NCBI RefSeq assembly: GCF_003985155.1
Contig: NZ_ML133704.1
Span: 1-57,588 of the forward strand
Direction of reading: 5' to 3'
Source of the DNA: Rhizobium vallis
GTDB taxonomy: Bacteria > Pseudomonadota > Alphaproteobacteria > Rhizobiales > Rhizobiaceae
Length of the DNA stretch: 57,588 bases
Shown: piece after piece, positions 43,928 through 52,606 of the stretch
Numbering within the stretch: position 1 is the stretch's first letter
Layout: the number at the start of each line of letters is the position of its first letter
Program-made: the position numbers and the translations under genes
Notes under the pieces: generated by a model
What the model saw: the letters and a program-made list of their open reading frames with translations, nothing else
What the model was told of the DNA's origin: nothing
The model's database searches: none

Positions 43928-45379
43928 TTATCCCTCCGCGGCCGCCAGTACAAACCGTTTCTCCCGCCGGCGTTGCGCGGACGAGGGGATGTTCATCGCC
44001 TCGCGATATTTGGCGACTGTGCGGCGAGCAATGTCGACGCCTGTTTCCTTGAGCTTGGCAACGATGCCATCGTCGGACAGCACATCATGGAGCGTCTCTG
44101 CGGCAATAAGTGCCCTTATCTGATGGCGCACAGCTTCGGCCGAGTGCGCGTCACCGCCTTGTGAGGACGGGATCGCGACGGTGAAAAAATACTTGAGCTC
44201 GAACACGCCGCGGGGCGTGAGAATGTATTTGTTCGACGTTACCCGACTTACAGTGGACTCGTGCATGTCGATCGCGTCAGCGATGGTCTTAAGATTGAGA
44301 GGGCGAAGATGAGCAATGCCATCTTCCAAAAAGACATCCTGGTGGCGCACGATTTCGGTCGCCACCTTAAGGATCGTCGTGGCGCGCTGATCGAGACTCC
44401 GAACCAACCAGCTCGCGCTCTGGAAGCATTCGTTGAGGAATGACTGATCTTTCGAGCTTTGGGCGGTTAGGCGAGTAACTTGCGCAAAATAGGTTTGGTT
44501 GATCAGTACCTTGGGCAAAATCTCCCGATTAAGCTCGACGTGCCATCCGCCTCCCGGCGAGGGTAGGACGAAGACGTCGGGTATGATGGATTCCGACCTT
44601 GCGGACTGGAACTGGTTTCCAGGCTTTGGGTCAAGTGCACGAATTTCGTTCAACATATCGAGAAGGTCGTCTTCATCGACCCGGCAACGTCGCTTCAGTG
44701 CTCGAAAATCGCGTCGCGCAAGCAACTCGAGATTTGCGACCAGAGCTGCCATGGCCGGGTCGAACCGGTCTCGTTGGCGCAACTGAATCTCGAGGCATTC
44801 GCCCAGACTTCGCGCAAATATGCCCGGCGGGTCAAATAGCTGCAAAGCCTCAAGAACCCGCTTCACTCCAGCCTCAGGGCTATTTAGCCTCTCTGCTAGC
44901 TCCAGAAGGTTCACTTGCAGATACCCAGTGTCATCCAGATGGTCGGCAAGCGCGCCAGCAATCAGCCGCTCCTGGGGTGTGAAGGCAGTGAGGGCGATCT
45001 GATGGGCGACATGTTCGTGCAATGTCTCAGTTGAGGCGGCGAACTCATCCAGGGAAGGCCTTTCCCCCGGCGAAAGGTTGCCTGTGTCACGGATTGATTT
45101 CCAGGGACTAGACAGCTCAGGCATGTCCGTCCTGGCCGGTCCATCAACGTGGTCTTCGCGTGCGCTGATATTTGGATCATCCGCCGCAGTTGGCGATACG
45201 CCAGAAGCCCCGCCGTCATTCGACGCCAGGTCGAGAAATGGGTTCTTCTCGATTTCCTGTTCCACGAACTGATTCAGTTCGGTGTGCGCCAGCTGCAGCA
45301 AGCGAATAGACGCGATGAGCTGGGGCGTAATAACCAGCGATTGCTGCTGACGCTGATGAAGGCTTGTAAAGGACTTCAT
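43928..45379 (-). CDS. rpoN: RNA polymerase sigma-54 factor, symbiotic copy
   Basis: 483 residues from ATG 45379. Region I starts SLHQRQQQSLVITPQLIASI, the core-binding domain follows, and the C-terminus has the DNA-binding HTH (HESTVSRVTSNKYILTPRGV) and the RpoN box ARRTVAKYRE. It directs NifA-dependent transcription at -24/-12 promoters. The frame extends to a TTG at 45451, only three bases after prxS; the shorter start fits the family better but lacks a good ribosome site. In R. etli a symbiotic rpoN2 copy is co-transcribed with prxS as here. Confidence 0.94.
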   Translation of the reverse strand: MKSFTSLHQRQQQSLVITPQLIASIRLLQLAHTELNQFVEQEIEKNPFLDLASNDGGASGVSPTAADDPNISAREDHVDGPARTDMPELSSPWKSIRDTGNLSPGERPSLDEFAASTETLHEHVAHQIALTAFTPQERLIAGALADHLDDTGYLQVNLLELAERLNSPEAGVKRVLEALQLFDPPGIFARSLGECLEIQLRQRDRFDPAMAALVANLELLARRDFRALKRRCRVDEDDLLDMLNEIRALDPKPGNQFQSARSESIIPDVFVLPSPGGGWHVELNREILPKVLINQTYFAQVTRLTAQSSKDQSFLNECFQSASWLVRSLDQRATTILKVATEIVRHQDVFLEDGIAHLRPLNLKTIADAIDMHESTVSRVTSNKYILTPRGVFELKYFFTVAIPSSQGGDAHSAEAVRHQIRALIAAETLHDVLSDDGIVAKLKETGVDIARRTVAKYREAMNIPSSAQRRREKRFVLAAAEG

Positions 45380-45454
45380 GGTTCGAGCAAAACTCCTATC
45401 GTTCGGCGCAGGTGTGCACGACAAGTCGTAGCTGCTGGTCGTTGGCTTCAATGC

Positions 45455-45994
45455 TCATACGAAGGCTGGGGCCTTAAGGCATTTCAAAATGTTTTGCGGC
45501 GAAGAAACGCCATACGGATCGGTTGCGCAGTTGTCGCCAAAGCCTTCTTCCTCGAACCACCCCTCCACGACGCCATTATTGATCACGGCAGCGTAGCGCC
45601 AGGAGCGCAGACCGAAACCGAGATTGTCCTTGGCGACGAGCATACCCATTTTCCGAGTGAATTCTCCCGAACCGTCCGGGATAAGCTTGACATTTTTCAA
45701 CCCCTGAGACTTGCCCCAAGCATTCATGACGAAGGCATCGTTGACGGAGAGACAGTAGATGTCGTCAATGCCATTCTTCTTAAACTCGACATAAAGACTT
45801 TCGAAATCAGGCAGTTGGAAGGTGGAGCAGATTGGCGTGAAGGCGCCCGGCAGCGAAAAAAGGATTACCCGCTTACCGCTGAAATAGTCGTCGGTCGTCT
45901 TGTCTTCCCAGCGGTAGGGGTTGGGACCGGATATAGACTCGTCGCGAACCCGCGTGCGAAAGGTGACAATAGGGACCTGCTTTTCCATGGTCAT
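45455..45994 (-). CDS. prxS: Peroxiredoxin PrxS
   Basis: A 179-residue atypical 2-Cys (Prx5-type) peroxiredoxin. The peroxidatic site is PGAFTPICSTFQLPDF with its Thr and Cys, plus SVNDAFVMNAWGKSQG; a C-terminal Cys (DNCATDPY) could be the resolving one. It removes peroxides in the bacteroid. Start ATG 45994 with GAGGAG eight bases upstream. It is transcribed ahead of rpoN from a sigma-54 promoter. Confidence 0.95.
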   Translation of the reverse strand: MTMEKQVPIVTFRTRVRDESISGPNPYRWEDKTTDDYFSGKRVILFSLPGAFTPICSTFQLPDFESLYVEFKKNGIDDIYCLSVNDAFVMNAWGKSQGLKNVKLIPDGSGEFTRKMGMLVAKDNLGFGLRSWRYAAVINNGVVEGWFEEEGFGDNCATDPYGVSSPQNILKCLKAPAFV

Positions 45995-46079
45995 CAATGA
46001 AGCTCCTCTAGGAAAATTTATTTGCGGCCTCTCAGTCACGGCTAACACGAATCCGACCTCGGCCCACACGCCAGGGCAA

Positions 46080-46094
46080 GCAAGCGTCATGCCA
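46080..46094 (-). promoter_or_regulatory. Sigma-54 promoter of prxS-rpoN
   Basis: Minus-strand TGGCATGACGCTTGC followed by T. The -12 box is perfect and the -24 box has one change. 85 bp before the prxS start. Confidence 0.85.
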
Positions 46095-46876
46095 TTTGGC
46101 CTGAAGGAGATGGACTTGCGGTCAGCACAGGGCCTTCGTCGCCGCACTCGTGCGCTGCTCGTGCGGGCGAGCGAATTGTGAAGCCGTTGTGCCGCGCTGA
46201 CGGCCGGGCGCTGTTTCGGCTACTTCCGACCGCATCTCGATCAAGGTTTCTCTGCCGCCTTTTAGAACCTTAGCATACTGCCCGCCAGTCCGGTCGCGGC
46301 GGGAAGGCGCGGGTCACGGGGTTTGAGGTTCTGCTCGTGCGTATGTCTACCCGCGCACGTTTTCTTGTTTGAAACTGCACAAGAAAGTTTGAGGTCCGAC
46401 AAAAAGGGGGCGCCAGGCTCGGACCGCGCATCGAAAAATGGTGAAACGCAAACGGCTCCGATAATTTCGTCACAGAAGACGACGATGGCGGATATCCGCA
46501 GGTTGGGGGCGTGAAGAGCTCGCAGCCGCCAATATCGATCGGCTGATGCCGACCGGCACCCGGGTCGCGCTATGTAGCCTTTGGCCTACGAGCATTTGTT
46601 GCTCGGCTGACGTCGCCGCGGAGCTGATATTTTGTTCCTCTCACCGCTCACCGCTCAGCTCGCTGGCGACCTGCTGGGCGCCCGGCGCCGATGGCGACGC
46701 CACCCACCTGCCCGGCGGCTATCCCGAGCTGCAAGCCGGCGGCTCCGGGACTAGAAGTTTTCTCGCCCGGAATGCTCGATGTGGTAGCGCCCGGCACGTC
46801 CGTCTGCATCCCGACAATGCCGCCTAGTTCTTTACGCTGGCGCGCCAGGCTGGCCTTTCCAATACGCGGGTGGTAA
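46095..46876. other. Stretch between prxS promoter and fnrN
   Basis: No recognisable gene over about 780 bp; overlapping GC-rich frames on both strands look like noise. No TGT-N10-ACA site was found upstream of the prxS promoter. Confidence 0.5.
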
Positions 46877-47593
46877 TTACCCGCTGATTTTCTTTGCGAG
46901 CGCATCCATGTCGGGCACGGTGATATGCCGGATGTTCTCGATGCGGATGACGCCCTCTTTGCGAAGCCGGGTCAACTGGCGGCTGACGGTTTCGATCGTC
47001 AGCCCGAGAAAGTCGGCAATCTCGGCACGCGATAGCGGCAGATCGAAGGCAGTGCTCGTCGCCGTCTCGGCGTGGGCGGCAATGAGGTGGAGCAGGCTTG
47101 CGACCTTCTCCTCGGCGGTCCGCCGGCCGAGCGTCAGCATCCATTCGCGCGCGGCATCCAGCTCGTTCAGCGCCTGAGCGTGCAGGCTACGCTGCAATTC
47201 CCTAGTCTCCAATATCATGCGTTCGAGCAAATTGCGGGGGAACACGCAGATCTCCGCATCGGTCGCGGCCTCGGCCGACAGCGTGCTTTCGCGCACGAAG
47301 GGGCGGCCGACGAAATCGGGGGCGAATTGCAGGCCAACGATCTGCTGGCGCCCGTCCGACATCACCTTGCAGAGCTTCACCACGCCGCGCGTGATGTTCG
47401 AATAGAAAGAGTTTTCCGATCCTTGTGCAATGATCTCGCAGCCTGCGTCGACCTTGCGGCGCAGCGAGTGGCGGCCAAGTTCGCTAAGCTGGCCAGCCGA
47501 CAAGGCGCCGCAAACGACGCCGTGCCGCGCCTGGCAGGAACGGCAAGCGACGGAAGTGCCAATCACGAGAACCTCACTGCGTGCGACGTCCAT
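46877..47593 (-). CDS. fnrN: FnrN-type oxygen-responsive regulator
   Basis: A 238-residue Crp/Fnr regulator. Near its N-terminus is CRSCQARHGVVC, the cysteine cluster that ligates an oxygen-labile [4Fe-4S], with a fourth Cys likely in DAEICVFPR. The cNMP-like barrel is followed by the Fnr helix-turn-helix (SRAEIADFLGLTIETVSRQL) with the E-SR recognition residues. I chose ATG 47593 after AAGGGA. It should switch on microaerobic genes, such as fixNOQP elsewhere. An FNR box 130 bp upstream suggests it controls its own gene. Confidence 0.93.
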   Translation of the reverse strand: MDVARSEVLVIGTSVACRSCQARHGVVCGALSAGQLSELGRHSLRRKVDAGCEIIAQGSENSFYSNITRGVVKLCKVMSDGRQQIVGLQFAPDFVGRPFVRESTLSAEAATDAEICVFPRNLLERMILETRELQRSLHAQALNELDAAREWMLTLGRRTAEEKVASLLHLIAAHAETATSTAFDLPLSRAEIADFLGLTIETVSRQLTRLRKEGVIRIENIRHITVPDMDALAKKISG

Positions 47594-47721
47594 GTCCTGA
47601 TCCCTTCGAAAACCGCCTATGCCGGACATGCCCGAGACGACCACGCGGCCGTTGCGACTTCGGCTATCCCTATTTCTTCCAGCGCGTCTTTGATGGCTAT
47701 CAATTTCATCGGGATTGCGAT

Positions 47722-47735
47722 TTGATCCAGATCAA
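47722..47735. promoter_or_regulatory. FNR/FixK box (anaerobox)
   Basis: TTGATCCAGATCAA, a perfect TTGAT-N4-ATCAA palindrome, 129 bp upstream of the fnrN start. Only one full box is visible. Confidence 0.88.
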
Positions 47736-48164
47736 ATCTCCGTACCCACGCTCTTGCCGTGCCAGGCAGGGCAGTTTGTGGATTTGTTTCGGACGGCATT
47801 TTCGGCCCGCCGCTTGAGCGGGCTTTCTGCGGCCATCGCCTTCCGTCTCGGCGGACGGTAGGCCACCATACCCATTGCTGTCAGGCAACACCCAATCGGC
47901 AGATTGCCGCCGACTCTTAGGGTGGTGTCGTCGGGCTGGTAGAACTGACATTCAGGACAAAGGAGTAGCACGCTTCGAGCTGTTCCCGGAATTCCGCCGC
48001 TAGCTCGATGCCACAATTCAAAGCTACCCACCCTCAAGCTATCCCACTGCATCGCAGTACATCAGGACATTCGTTACTCGTCGCGCTGTCTCTGGCCCCC
48101 GGCTGTGGTGGCTGGAAAAAAGTCGCACCTGAATAGATGGCATCCGGCACCTGATGTCGGGTTT

Positions 48165-48180
48165 TGTTAGATACGCGACA
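48165..48180. promoter_or_regulatory. NifA upstream activator site before CYP127
   Basis: TGTTAGATACGCGACA fits TGT-N10-ACA. It lies 89 bp upstream of the -24-like element at 48270, the usual spacing. Confidence 0.6.
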
Positions 48181-48269
48181 CGGCCTTGATCAGCCAATCT
48201 TTAGTTCTGCCTTGAGCCAAAGCGCTGAAAGGCAATTGAAAAATTTCTTTCCGGCCAAATCAATCAAAT

Positions 48270-48284
48270 TGGCATGAACTTTGA
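48270..48284 (+). promoter_or_regulatory. Possible sigma-54 promoter of CYP127 genes
   Basis: TGGCATGAACTTTGA: the -24 half fits, the -12 half has GA instead of GC, which normally weakens such promoters. The nearby NifA site supports it. Confidence 0.4.
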
Positions 48285-48400
48285 AGTTCTTCTTGCGGGG
48301 CGGCAAGGACTGTCGGCCGGTTTCTTTGGTGACCGCCATGGAGCGGAGGAAATCAAAATGCATCTGTGCTCAGAACGCATTTACCGGAAGAGAGGTACCC

Positions 48401-48538
48401 GTGAAAATCCGATGTCGACCGGAAGGGCGGGCGAGGCATCCAAGAAATTTCGACTTCGGCCAACAAAGCAGCGTGGATTTCGAGCCGCACGGCGATCTGA
48501 TCGCTGCATCGCATGTCATTGGCGCCTCGCGCTGCTGA
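48401..48538 (+). CDS. Possible small protein upstream of CYP127
   Basis: A GTG with AGAGAGG five bases upstream opens a 45-codon frame (VKIRCRPEGRARHPRNFDFG and on to IGASRC). I do not recognise it. It lies within the leader between the putative sigma-54 promoter and CYP127, and could be a leader peptide or chance. Confidence 0.25.
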   Translation: MKIRCRPEGRARHPRNFDFGQQSSVDFEPHGDLIAASHVIGASRC

Positions 48539-48630
48539 GATTGGAAATCTGGCGCTCAACGATTTTGCTCGCTCCCTCTCCGAGGAGAATTCGTTCTCGG
48601 CGAAGGGGCTTTGATGACAGGAGAAAAGCA

Positions 48631-49848
48631 GTGGCTACCATTAGGGTTCCAGAACATGTCCCTCCCGAAATGGTGAAGGACTTCAGCCTGTTCACGTCGC
48701 CCGGCATGGAGCGCATGCCAAATGGGGATCCGCACGCAGCTGTCGCTTGCCTCCATAATGGACCGAGAATCTTTTATTCTCCCTGCAATACGCGCGATGG
48801 CCGAGGTACCTGGGTCATCGTTCGCGCTCAGGACCAACGCAAATTGCTGCAGGACACCGGAACCTTTTCCAGCCATCGGAGCCTTTTCGCCTCGGCGCTT
48901 GGCGAAAACTGGCCGCTGATCCCGCTTGAACTCGACCCCCCGGCTCACAGCGTGTTTCGCTCACTTCTCAATCCGCTGCTTTCGCCCAGGCGGATAATGG
49001 AGCTTGAACCGGCGGTCCGTGATCGGGCGATTGCGTTGATTTCCAAGATTTCCGCGTCGAGCACAAGCTGCGACATCTTGACGGACTTCGCCTTTCCTTT
49101 TGCGGTTAGTATCTTCCTCCGTTTGCTCGGCTTATCCGATGAGCGCCTCAATACATTCGTGGGCTGGGGGAAGGACCTGCTCCACGGCGACGGCATCAGA
49201 CGAACCGCAGCCGCCCGAACAATTTTGGCGTTCATCGATGAACTTGCAGCGATGCGCCGCAAAGAACCGGCCGACGATTTCATGACCTTCGTCGTGCAGG
49301 CAAAGGTCGACGGCCGCCTGTTGAGAGACCAGGAAATCCATGGAATAGGCGTGCTTCTATTCGTCGCGGGACTGGACACCGTGGCAACGGCGATCGGCTT
49401 TGACCTGGCCTATCTCGCGCGCAATCCGACAGAACAGGAATTGCTGCGGAGCAAACCGGATCGAATTGTGCTCGCAGCCGAAGAACTGCTTCGCGCCTAT
49501 TCGACCGTGCAGATGATCCGTGTGGCGACGAAAGATATCAATTTCGAAGGCGCGCCGATCCGTAAGGGTGACTACATTTCCTGCGCCACGATGATTGCCA
49601 ATCGTGATCCGGTGGAATTCGAAAATCCGAACACGATCGATTTGGCACGAGAAGACAATCGCCACACCGCTTTTGCGTACGGTCCCCATCGCTGTCTTGG
49701 ATCACACCTTGCCCGGCGAGAGATCATCATCGGCCTGGAGGAGTGGCTGTCGCGCATCCCTGACTTCCGTATCAAGGATGGTACGGCGCCCATCACCTAT
49801 GGGGGCCACGTGTTTGGAATGGAGAATCTGATCCTGGACTGGTCCTGA
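48631..49848 (+). CDS. Cytochrome P450, CYP127-like
   Basis: A 405-residue soluble P450 starting at GTG 48631 (AGGAG seven bases before). Features: VPPEMVKDFSLF, the I-helix LFVAGLDTVATA (Asp-Thr pair), ExxR as EELLR and the heme loop FAYGPHRCLG with Cys near 355. It resembles CYP127A, a P450 of rhizobial symbiotic plasmids (I recall y4lD of NGR234). Substrate unknown. It is followed by its likely electron donor and a SnoaL-like gene, with SDR remnants after, so the set may have formed a small-molecule pathway. The frame is open 360 bases upstream, but that part is not P450. Confidence 0.9.
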   Translation: MATIRVPEHVPPEMVKDFSLFTSPGMERMPNGDPHAAVACLHNGPRIFYSPCNTRDGRGTWVIVRAQDQRKLLQDTGTFSSHRSLFASALGENWPLIPLELDPPAHSVFRSLLNPLLSPRRIMELEPAVRDRAIALISKISASSTSCDILTDFAFPFAVSIFLRLLGLSDERLNTFVGWGKDLLHGDGIRRTAAARTILAFIDELAAMRRKEPADDFMTFVVQAKVDGRLLRDQEIHGIGVLLFVAGLDTVATAIGFDLAYLARNPTEQELLRSKPDRIVLAAEELLRAYSTVQMIRVATKDINFEGAPIRKGDYISCATMIANRDPVEFENPNTIDLAREDNRHTAFAYGPHRCLGSHLARREIIIGLEEWLSRIPDFRIKDGTAPITYGGHVFGMENLILDWS

Positions 49849-49868
49849 TAATTGAGAGGAGGAAAGAC

Positions 49869-50123
49869 ATGGAGTACCGTATGCGCGTCATAGTGCACAC
49901 TTCCAAATGCCAAGGTCATGCAAGATGCTGGGCCCAAGCGCCCGAAATATTCAATCTTGACGACGAGGGATACATACTGCCCGGTGCAATCGATGTCGAG
50001 GAGAGGGACGAACTGTTCGCGTCGCGAGGCGCTCGATCCTGCCCTGAACGTGCGCTGGAGATAGATTGCGTTTCGGATGCGTTGCTCGATCGCCTTTTGT
50101 TCAACCAACATTGTGGGGGTTGA
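49869..50123 (+). CDS. [3Fe-4S] ferredoxin, P450 partner
   Basis: 84 residues; C-x5-C (CQGHARC) and a later Cys-Pro (RSCPERAL), the [3Fe-4S] type seen beside bacterial P450s. Excellent ribosome site (GAGGAGG) before the ATG. 20 bases after CYP127, so the pair is almost certainly a unit. Confidence 0.9.
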   Translation: MEYRMRVIVHTSKCQGHARCWAQAPEIFNLDDEGYILPGAIDVEERDELFASRGARSCPERALEIDCVSDALLDRLLFNQHCGG

Positions 50124-50290
50124 AACGCAACGCAACTGGTGCATGACGGCGCCGTCGCTGTCCAAACACCTTACCCGCAGCTCTCCCATTGGTGTCTACT
50201 TCTAAGGGCAGTTGTTTACATGCATGCCTAAGCAGAGGGAGGGTTTTTCCTTACGTCAGCCGAGCAGTTGAAAGCTGGCTGCGTCACTGG

Positions 50291-50881
50291 ATGGGTAAGC
50301 GCCCCGATATCAGATGTGCGACAAGCGATGAAACACAAAAAAAAATTACCGAATTGCTCGACCGCGAGGCGCTCCGCGACTGCCTCTATCGGTATTGCCG
50401 CGGGATAGACCGCGCCGATGAAAGGGCGCTGCGCAGTTCCTACTGGCCCGATGCACGTGACAATCACGGGACCTATCCCGGTTCGGCCGAGGGCTTCATC
50501 GAGTTCGCCCTTGGTGTCTTCAAGACGGGACCGCGCAACATCCATCAAATCACGAACATTCTGATTGAGTTCAGCAGCCCGGAAAAAGCCGCCGTCGAAA
50601 GTTACTTCGCCGCACTGCAACGCGCACCGGACAAGGCCGGAACGCTAAGTCAGGCCCTGATCTGCGGCCGCTATTGCGATCTGTTCCTGAAAAAGGGAGG
50701 GGATTGGAGAATTGCCGAACGGACGGTGGTCTATGATCTAGTCGAGGAGCAGATCTTGGCCGCGGCATCCGAGACTGAGCAGTTCGGCCACCGGCAGCCG
50801 ATCGGAGCATCATGTCCCGATGACCCCGTCTACGCATTTAGGAAGACTGCATTCCTTCAAGAGGATGAAAGTGAGACTTGA
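50291..50881 (+). CDS. SnoaL-like (NTF2-fold) protein
   Basis: 196 residues with the NTF2-like alpha+beta barrel: LLDREALRDCLYRYCRGIDR, LRSSYWPDARDNHGTYPGSA and GRYCDLFLKKGGDWRIAERT. Such proteins act as small isomerases, dehydratases or hydroxylase partners; the exact job is unknown. I use ATG 50291 since conservation begins shortly after it, though its ribosome site is weak. Follows the CYP127-ferredoxin pair. Confidence 0.8.
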   Translation: MGKRPDIRCATSDETQKKITELLDREALRDCLYRYCRGIDRADERALRSSYWPDARDNHGTYPGSAEGFIEFALGVFKTGPRNIHQITNILIEFSSPEKAAVESYFAALQRAPDKAGTLSQALICGRYCDLFLKKGGDWRIAERTVVYDLVEEQILAAASETEQFGHRQPIGASCPDDPVYAFRKTAFLQEDESET

Positions 50882-50889
50882 TCGATCAG

Positions 50890-51135
50890 GATTCAGCCTC
50901 GAGATCGTCAACGTTGGTCAGGGAACTTTTACGTGCGCATGCCGATGGTTTCGGAACTTGAACGCGCGGGCAAGATAGACCTCACCGCGGTGCGCAGCCG
51001 GGTGCCAATGGGTCGCGTGGCGCGTCCAGACGAAATTGCCCGAGCGGTGCGCTTTCTCGCCAGCGCGCAAGCGTCACCGGGTCTGTGGTGACCGTCGACG
51101 GTGGCTGGAGATCGTTTAATAACCGGGGTAGGCGC
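50890..51135 (+). pseudogene. SDR remnant, C-terminal part
   Basis: MVSELERAGKIDLTAVRSRV, then MGRVARPDEIARAVRFLASA and, after a one-frame shift near 51072, VVTVDGGWRSFN: the end of a short-chain dehydrogenase with its usual VDGG tail. The N-terminal half (NAD motif, catalytic Tyr) is missing. Confidence 0.75.
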
Positions 51136-51189
51136 ACCCGCCATGCCCGGGACGCCACGAGCCGAACTCTTCCCTCCTGCCGAGCACTC

Positions 51190-51327
51190 CACCGCGCGAA
51201 TTGCGCTTGTCATGGCGGGGCGGACTGCATAGGCGCTGCCGTTGTGCGCCGCTTTGCGGAAAACGGCGACGCGCTTACCAGAACACTGCCGGAGCTGCTC
51301 GGAGTTTTCTCCCTCGTCTGCGGTTGA
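51190..51327 (+). pseudogene. Second SDR remnant, N-terminal part
   Basis: TARIALVMAGRTA, then after one shift IGAAVVRRFAENGDAL, the N-terminal Rossmann start (TGGxxGIG normally) of another SDR. A stop follows soon. With the fragment before it, one SDR gene may have been rearranged into two pieces. Confidence 0.5.
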
Positions 51328-51450
51328 TTGGCGCGCATGCGGCGCTGCCGATTTGTTGAAACGCGACGCGATATTGTTCGGGCGCTGTTGATGCAGTTGC
51401 ATTTAGGCTCCGAGCAAATAGGAAAACTTTTCCTAGGCTCTTTTTGCAGC

Positions 51451-51465
51451 TGGCACGATTTTTGG
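51451..51465 (+). promoter_or_regulatory. Sigma-54-like element before small-gene pair
   Basis: TGGCACGATTTTTGG: the -24 box is perfect and spacing correct, but the -12 box ends GG rather than GC. Transcription would start near 51477, close before the frame at 51494. No perfect NifA site found upstream. Confidence 0.35.
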
Positions 51466-51652
51466 ATCTACCACATGCCGAGAGATTGGAGTTTTGTTTA
51501 TCAGCAATGGGCGCCGAGTCGACCGTAATGGTGAAGTGGGGCTTCATACGACCGTATGGGCCTCCCGAAGCCGCCTTATACTTCTTGACAAGCTGGAAAA
51601 TCGCCAGCGATGGGTTGGGCCAAATGAAAGGCTCGAAGAGGAGGAAAAGAGC

Positions 51653-51808
51653 ATGAACGGCGTTATGTTTCGGACCGTCCACCGCGGTTCTGCCATTGGC
51701 GAAGAAGACGTCAAACTGCAACAAGGGCGACGTGTGTCTGTCCCGGCTGCAAATTCAGGTGCGATGTCGCCCCTCGTACCGAGTGAGGTCGCTCGTGCAC
51801 TACTTTAA
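51653..51808 (+). CDS. Small peptide gene, possible RiPP precursor
   Basis: ATG 51653 follows GAGGAGG by eight bases and encodes 51 residues (MNGVMFRTVHRGSAIGEEDV and on to SEVARALL), with no Cys but Ser/Thr near the end. The same frame is open up to a TTG at 51494 (104 residues), which would lie just after the sigma-54-like start; both starts are possible. Its stop lies inside the start of the next gene, which encodes a PqqD/ThiF-type leader-binding domain, and a short peptide beside such a domain is the classic layout of a modified-peptide (RiPP) locus. No homologue comes to mind. Confidence 0.45.
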   Translation: MNGVMFRTVHRGSAIGEEDVKLQQGRRVSVPAANSGAMSPLVPSEVARALL

Positions 51809-52067
51809 GCCGTTATTAAAGCGTTCTCATCAGGTGTTTGTAGCCGACGACGGGAGTATCTGGATCGGGAAGGAATCCCAGAAATCAAGAAAGATCATCC
51901 AATCTCCTCCGCCTTGGGTCGCCGGTTTGGTTTCGAAACTGGACGGCGAGTATACACTACCAAGGATACTGAGCGAGCTTAAATCAGAACGGTATGACGT
52001 CACCAAATGCGACGTTCACGATTTCGTCTCTGCCCTTGCTAGCTGTGGCCTCATTGAAGAGAGCTGA
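51795..52067 (+). CDS. PqqD/ThiF-type peptide recognition domain protein
   Basis: From GTG 51795 (GAGG six bases before) 90 residues: YFKPLLKRSHQVFVADDGSI, PPPWVAGLVSKLDGEYTLPR and VHDFVSALASCGLIEE. This is the winged-helix pattern found at the start of TOMM cyclodehydratase partners (ocin_ThiF-like) and in PqqD-like RiPP recognition elements: three strands with a GSIWIG turn, then a LDGxxTLxxI helix-turn-helix. Start could also be GTG 51783 or ATG 51696. It stands alone; the rest of a ThiF or YcaO enzyme is missing, and a group II intron fragment begins 70 bases later, so the cluster may be truncated. Confidence 0.55.
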   Translation: MHYFKPLLKRSHQVFVADDGSIWIGKESQKSRKIIQSPPPWVAGLVSKLDGEYTLPRILSELKSERYDVTKCDVHDFVSALASCGLIEES

Positions 52068-52138
52068 GCCACTTAAGTTGGAGACTGGGGTCAATCGGGC
52101 AATGGTTGCCCCATGTCCGGCCGCGGCGTTGGAACTGG

Positions 52139-52585
52139 CTAAAAGGGTTTCTCATCAAGGGCGATCACGCAACGAGCGTTCGACGACAAAATGGGGTTTC
52201 GATGAAAGAGATCATGCGGAAGATTGTCGAACAGCCCTTTGATGTCGAATTCCAGAACCCAATCGTACTTCCAGCACCGCTGACGCGTTACCCCAACGGC
52301 ATCCAAAGCCGACTTCATCGGCCTGTAGCCATAGGAGTCTCGCAAGAAGAGCGGCCCTAAATCCGGCTCAATCATCTGCTTGACCACCATCTGCGCGATC
52401 CGATCACTGACCGTCGGCACACCCAAAACCCTTTCGCCTCCGGTCTTCTTTGGAATGGAGACGACGCGCACCGGCGGCGGAAAGTAAGCCCCAGCCACCA
52501 CGGCTCTTTATCGCAGCAGTTCGGACTGGTTTGAGACCCGCTCCTGAAAGCCGATCCCGGAGGGCCATCCTCCATCATTCACGCA
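52139..52585 (-). pseudogene. Group II intron reverse transcriptase fragment
   Basis: The 120-codon frame 52139-52501 reads GGERVLGVPTVSDRIAQMVV, LRDSYGYRPMKSALDAVGVT and the first RT aspartate block VLEFDIKGLFDNLPHDL; the upstream part FPPPVR continues in another frame. The YADD motif, maturase domain and intron RNA are absent. Confidence 0.85.
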
Positions 52586-52606
52586 GCTTCACGTTACGGG
52601 GTTAGC

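Larger units (their letters stand above)
47736..48630. other. Region between fnrN and CYP127
   Basis: Holds a NifA site (48165-48180), a weak -24/-12 element (48270-48284) and one possible 45-codon gene (48401-48538). A - strand frame at 47732-48052 includes CPECQFYQPDD but could not be assigned. Confidence 0.5.

Noticed and set aside
46546..46905. Overlapping frames on both strands downstream of fnrN
   Set aside because: Low-complexity Gly/Ala/Pro-rich translations in both directions and no start signals.
47750..47764. Sigma-54 promoter before fnrN
   Set aside because: TGGCACGGCAAGAGC has correct GG and GC spacing but a poor -12 box, and an FNR box just downstream explains regulation better.
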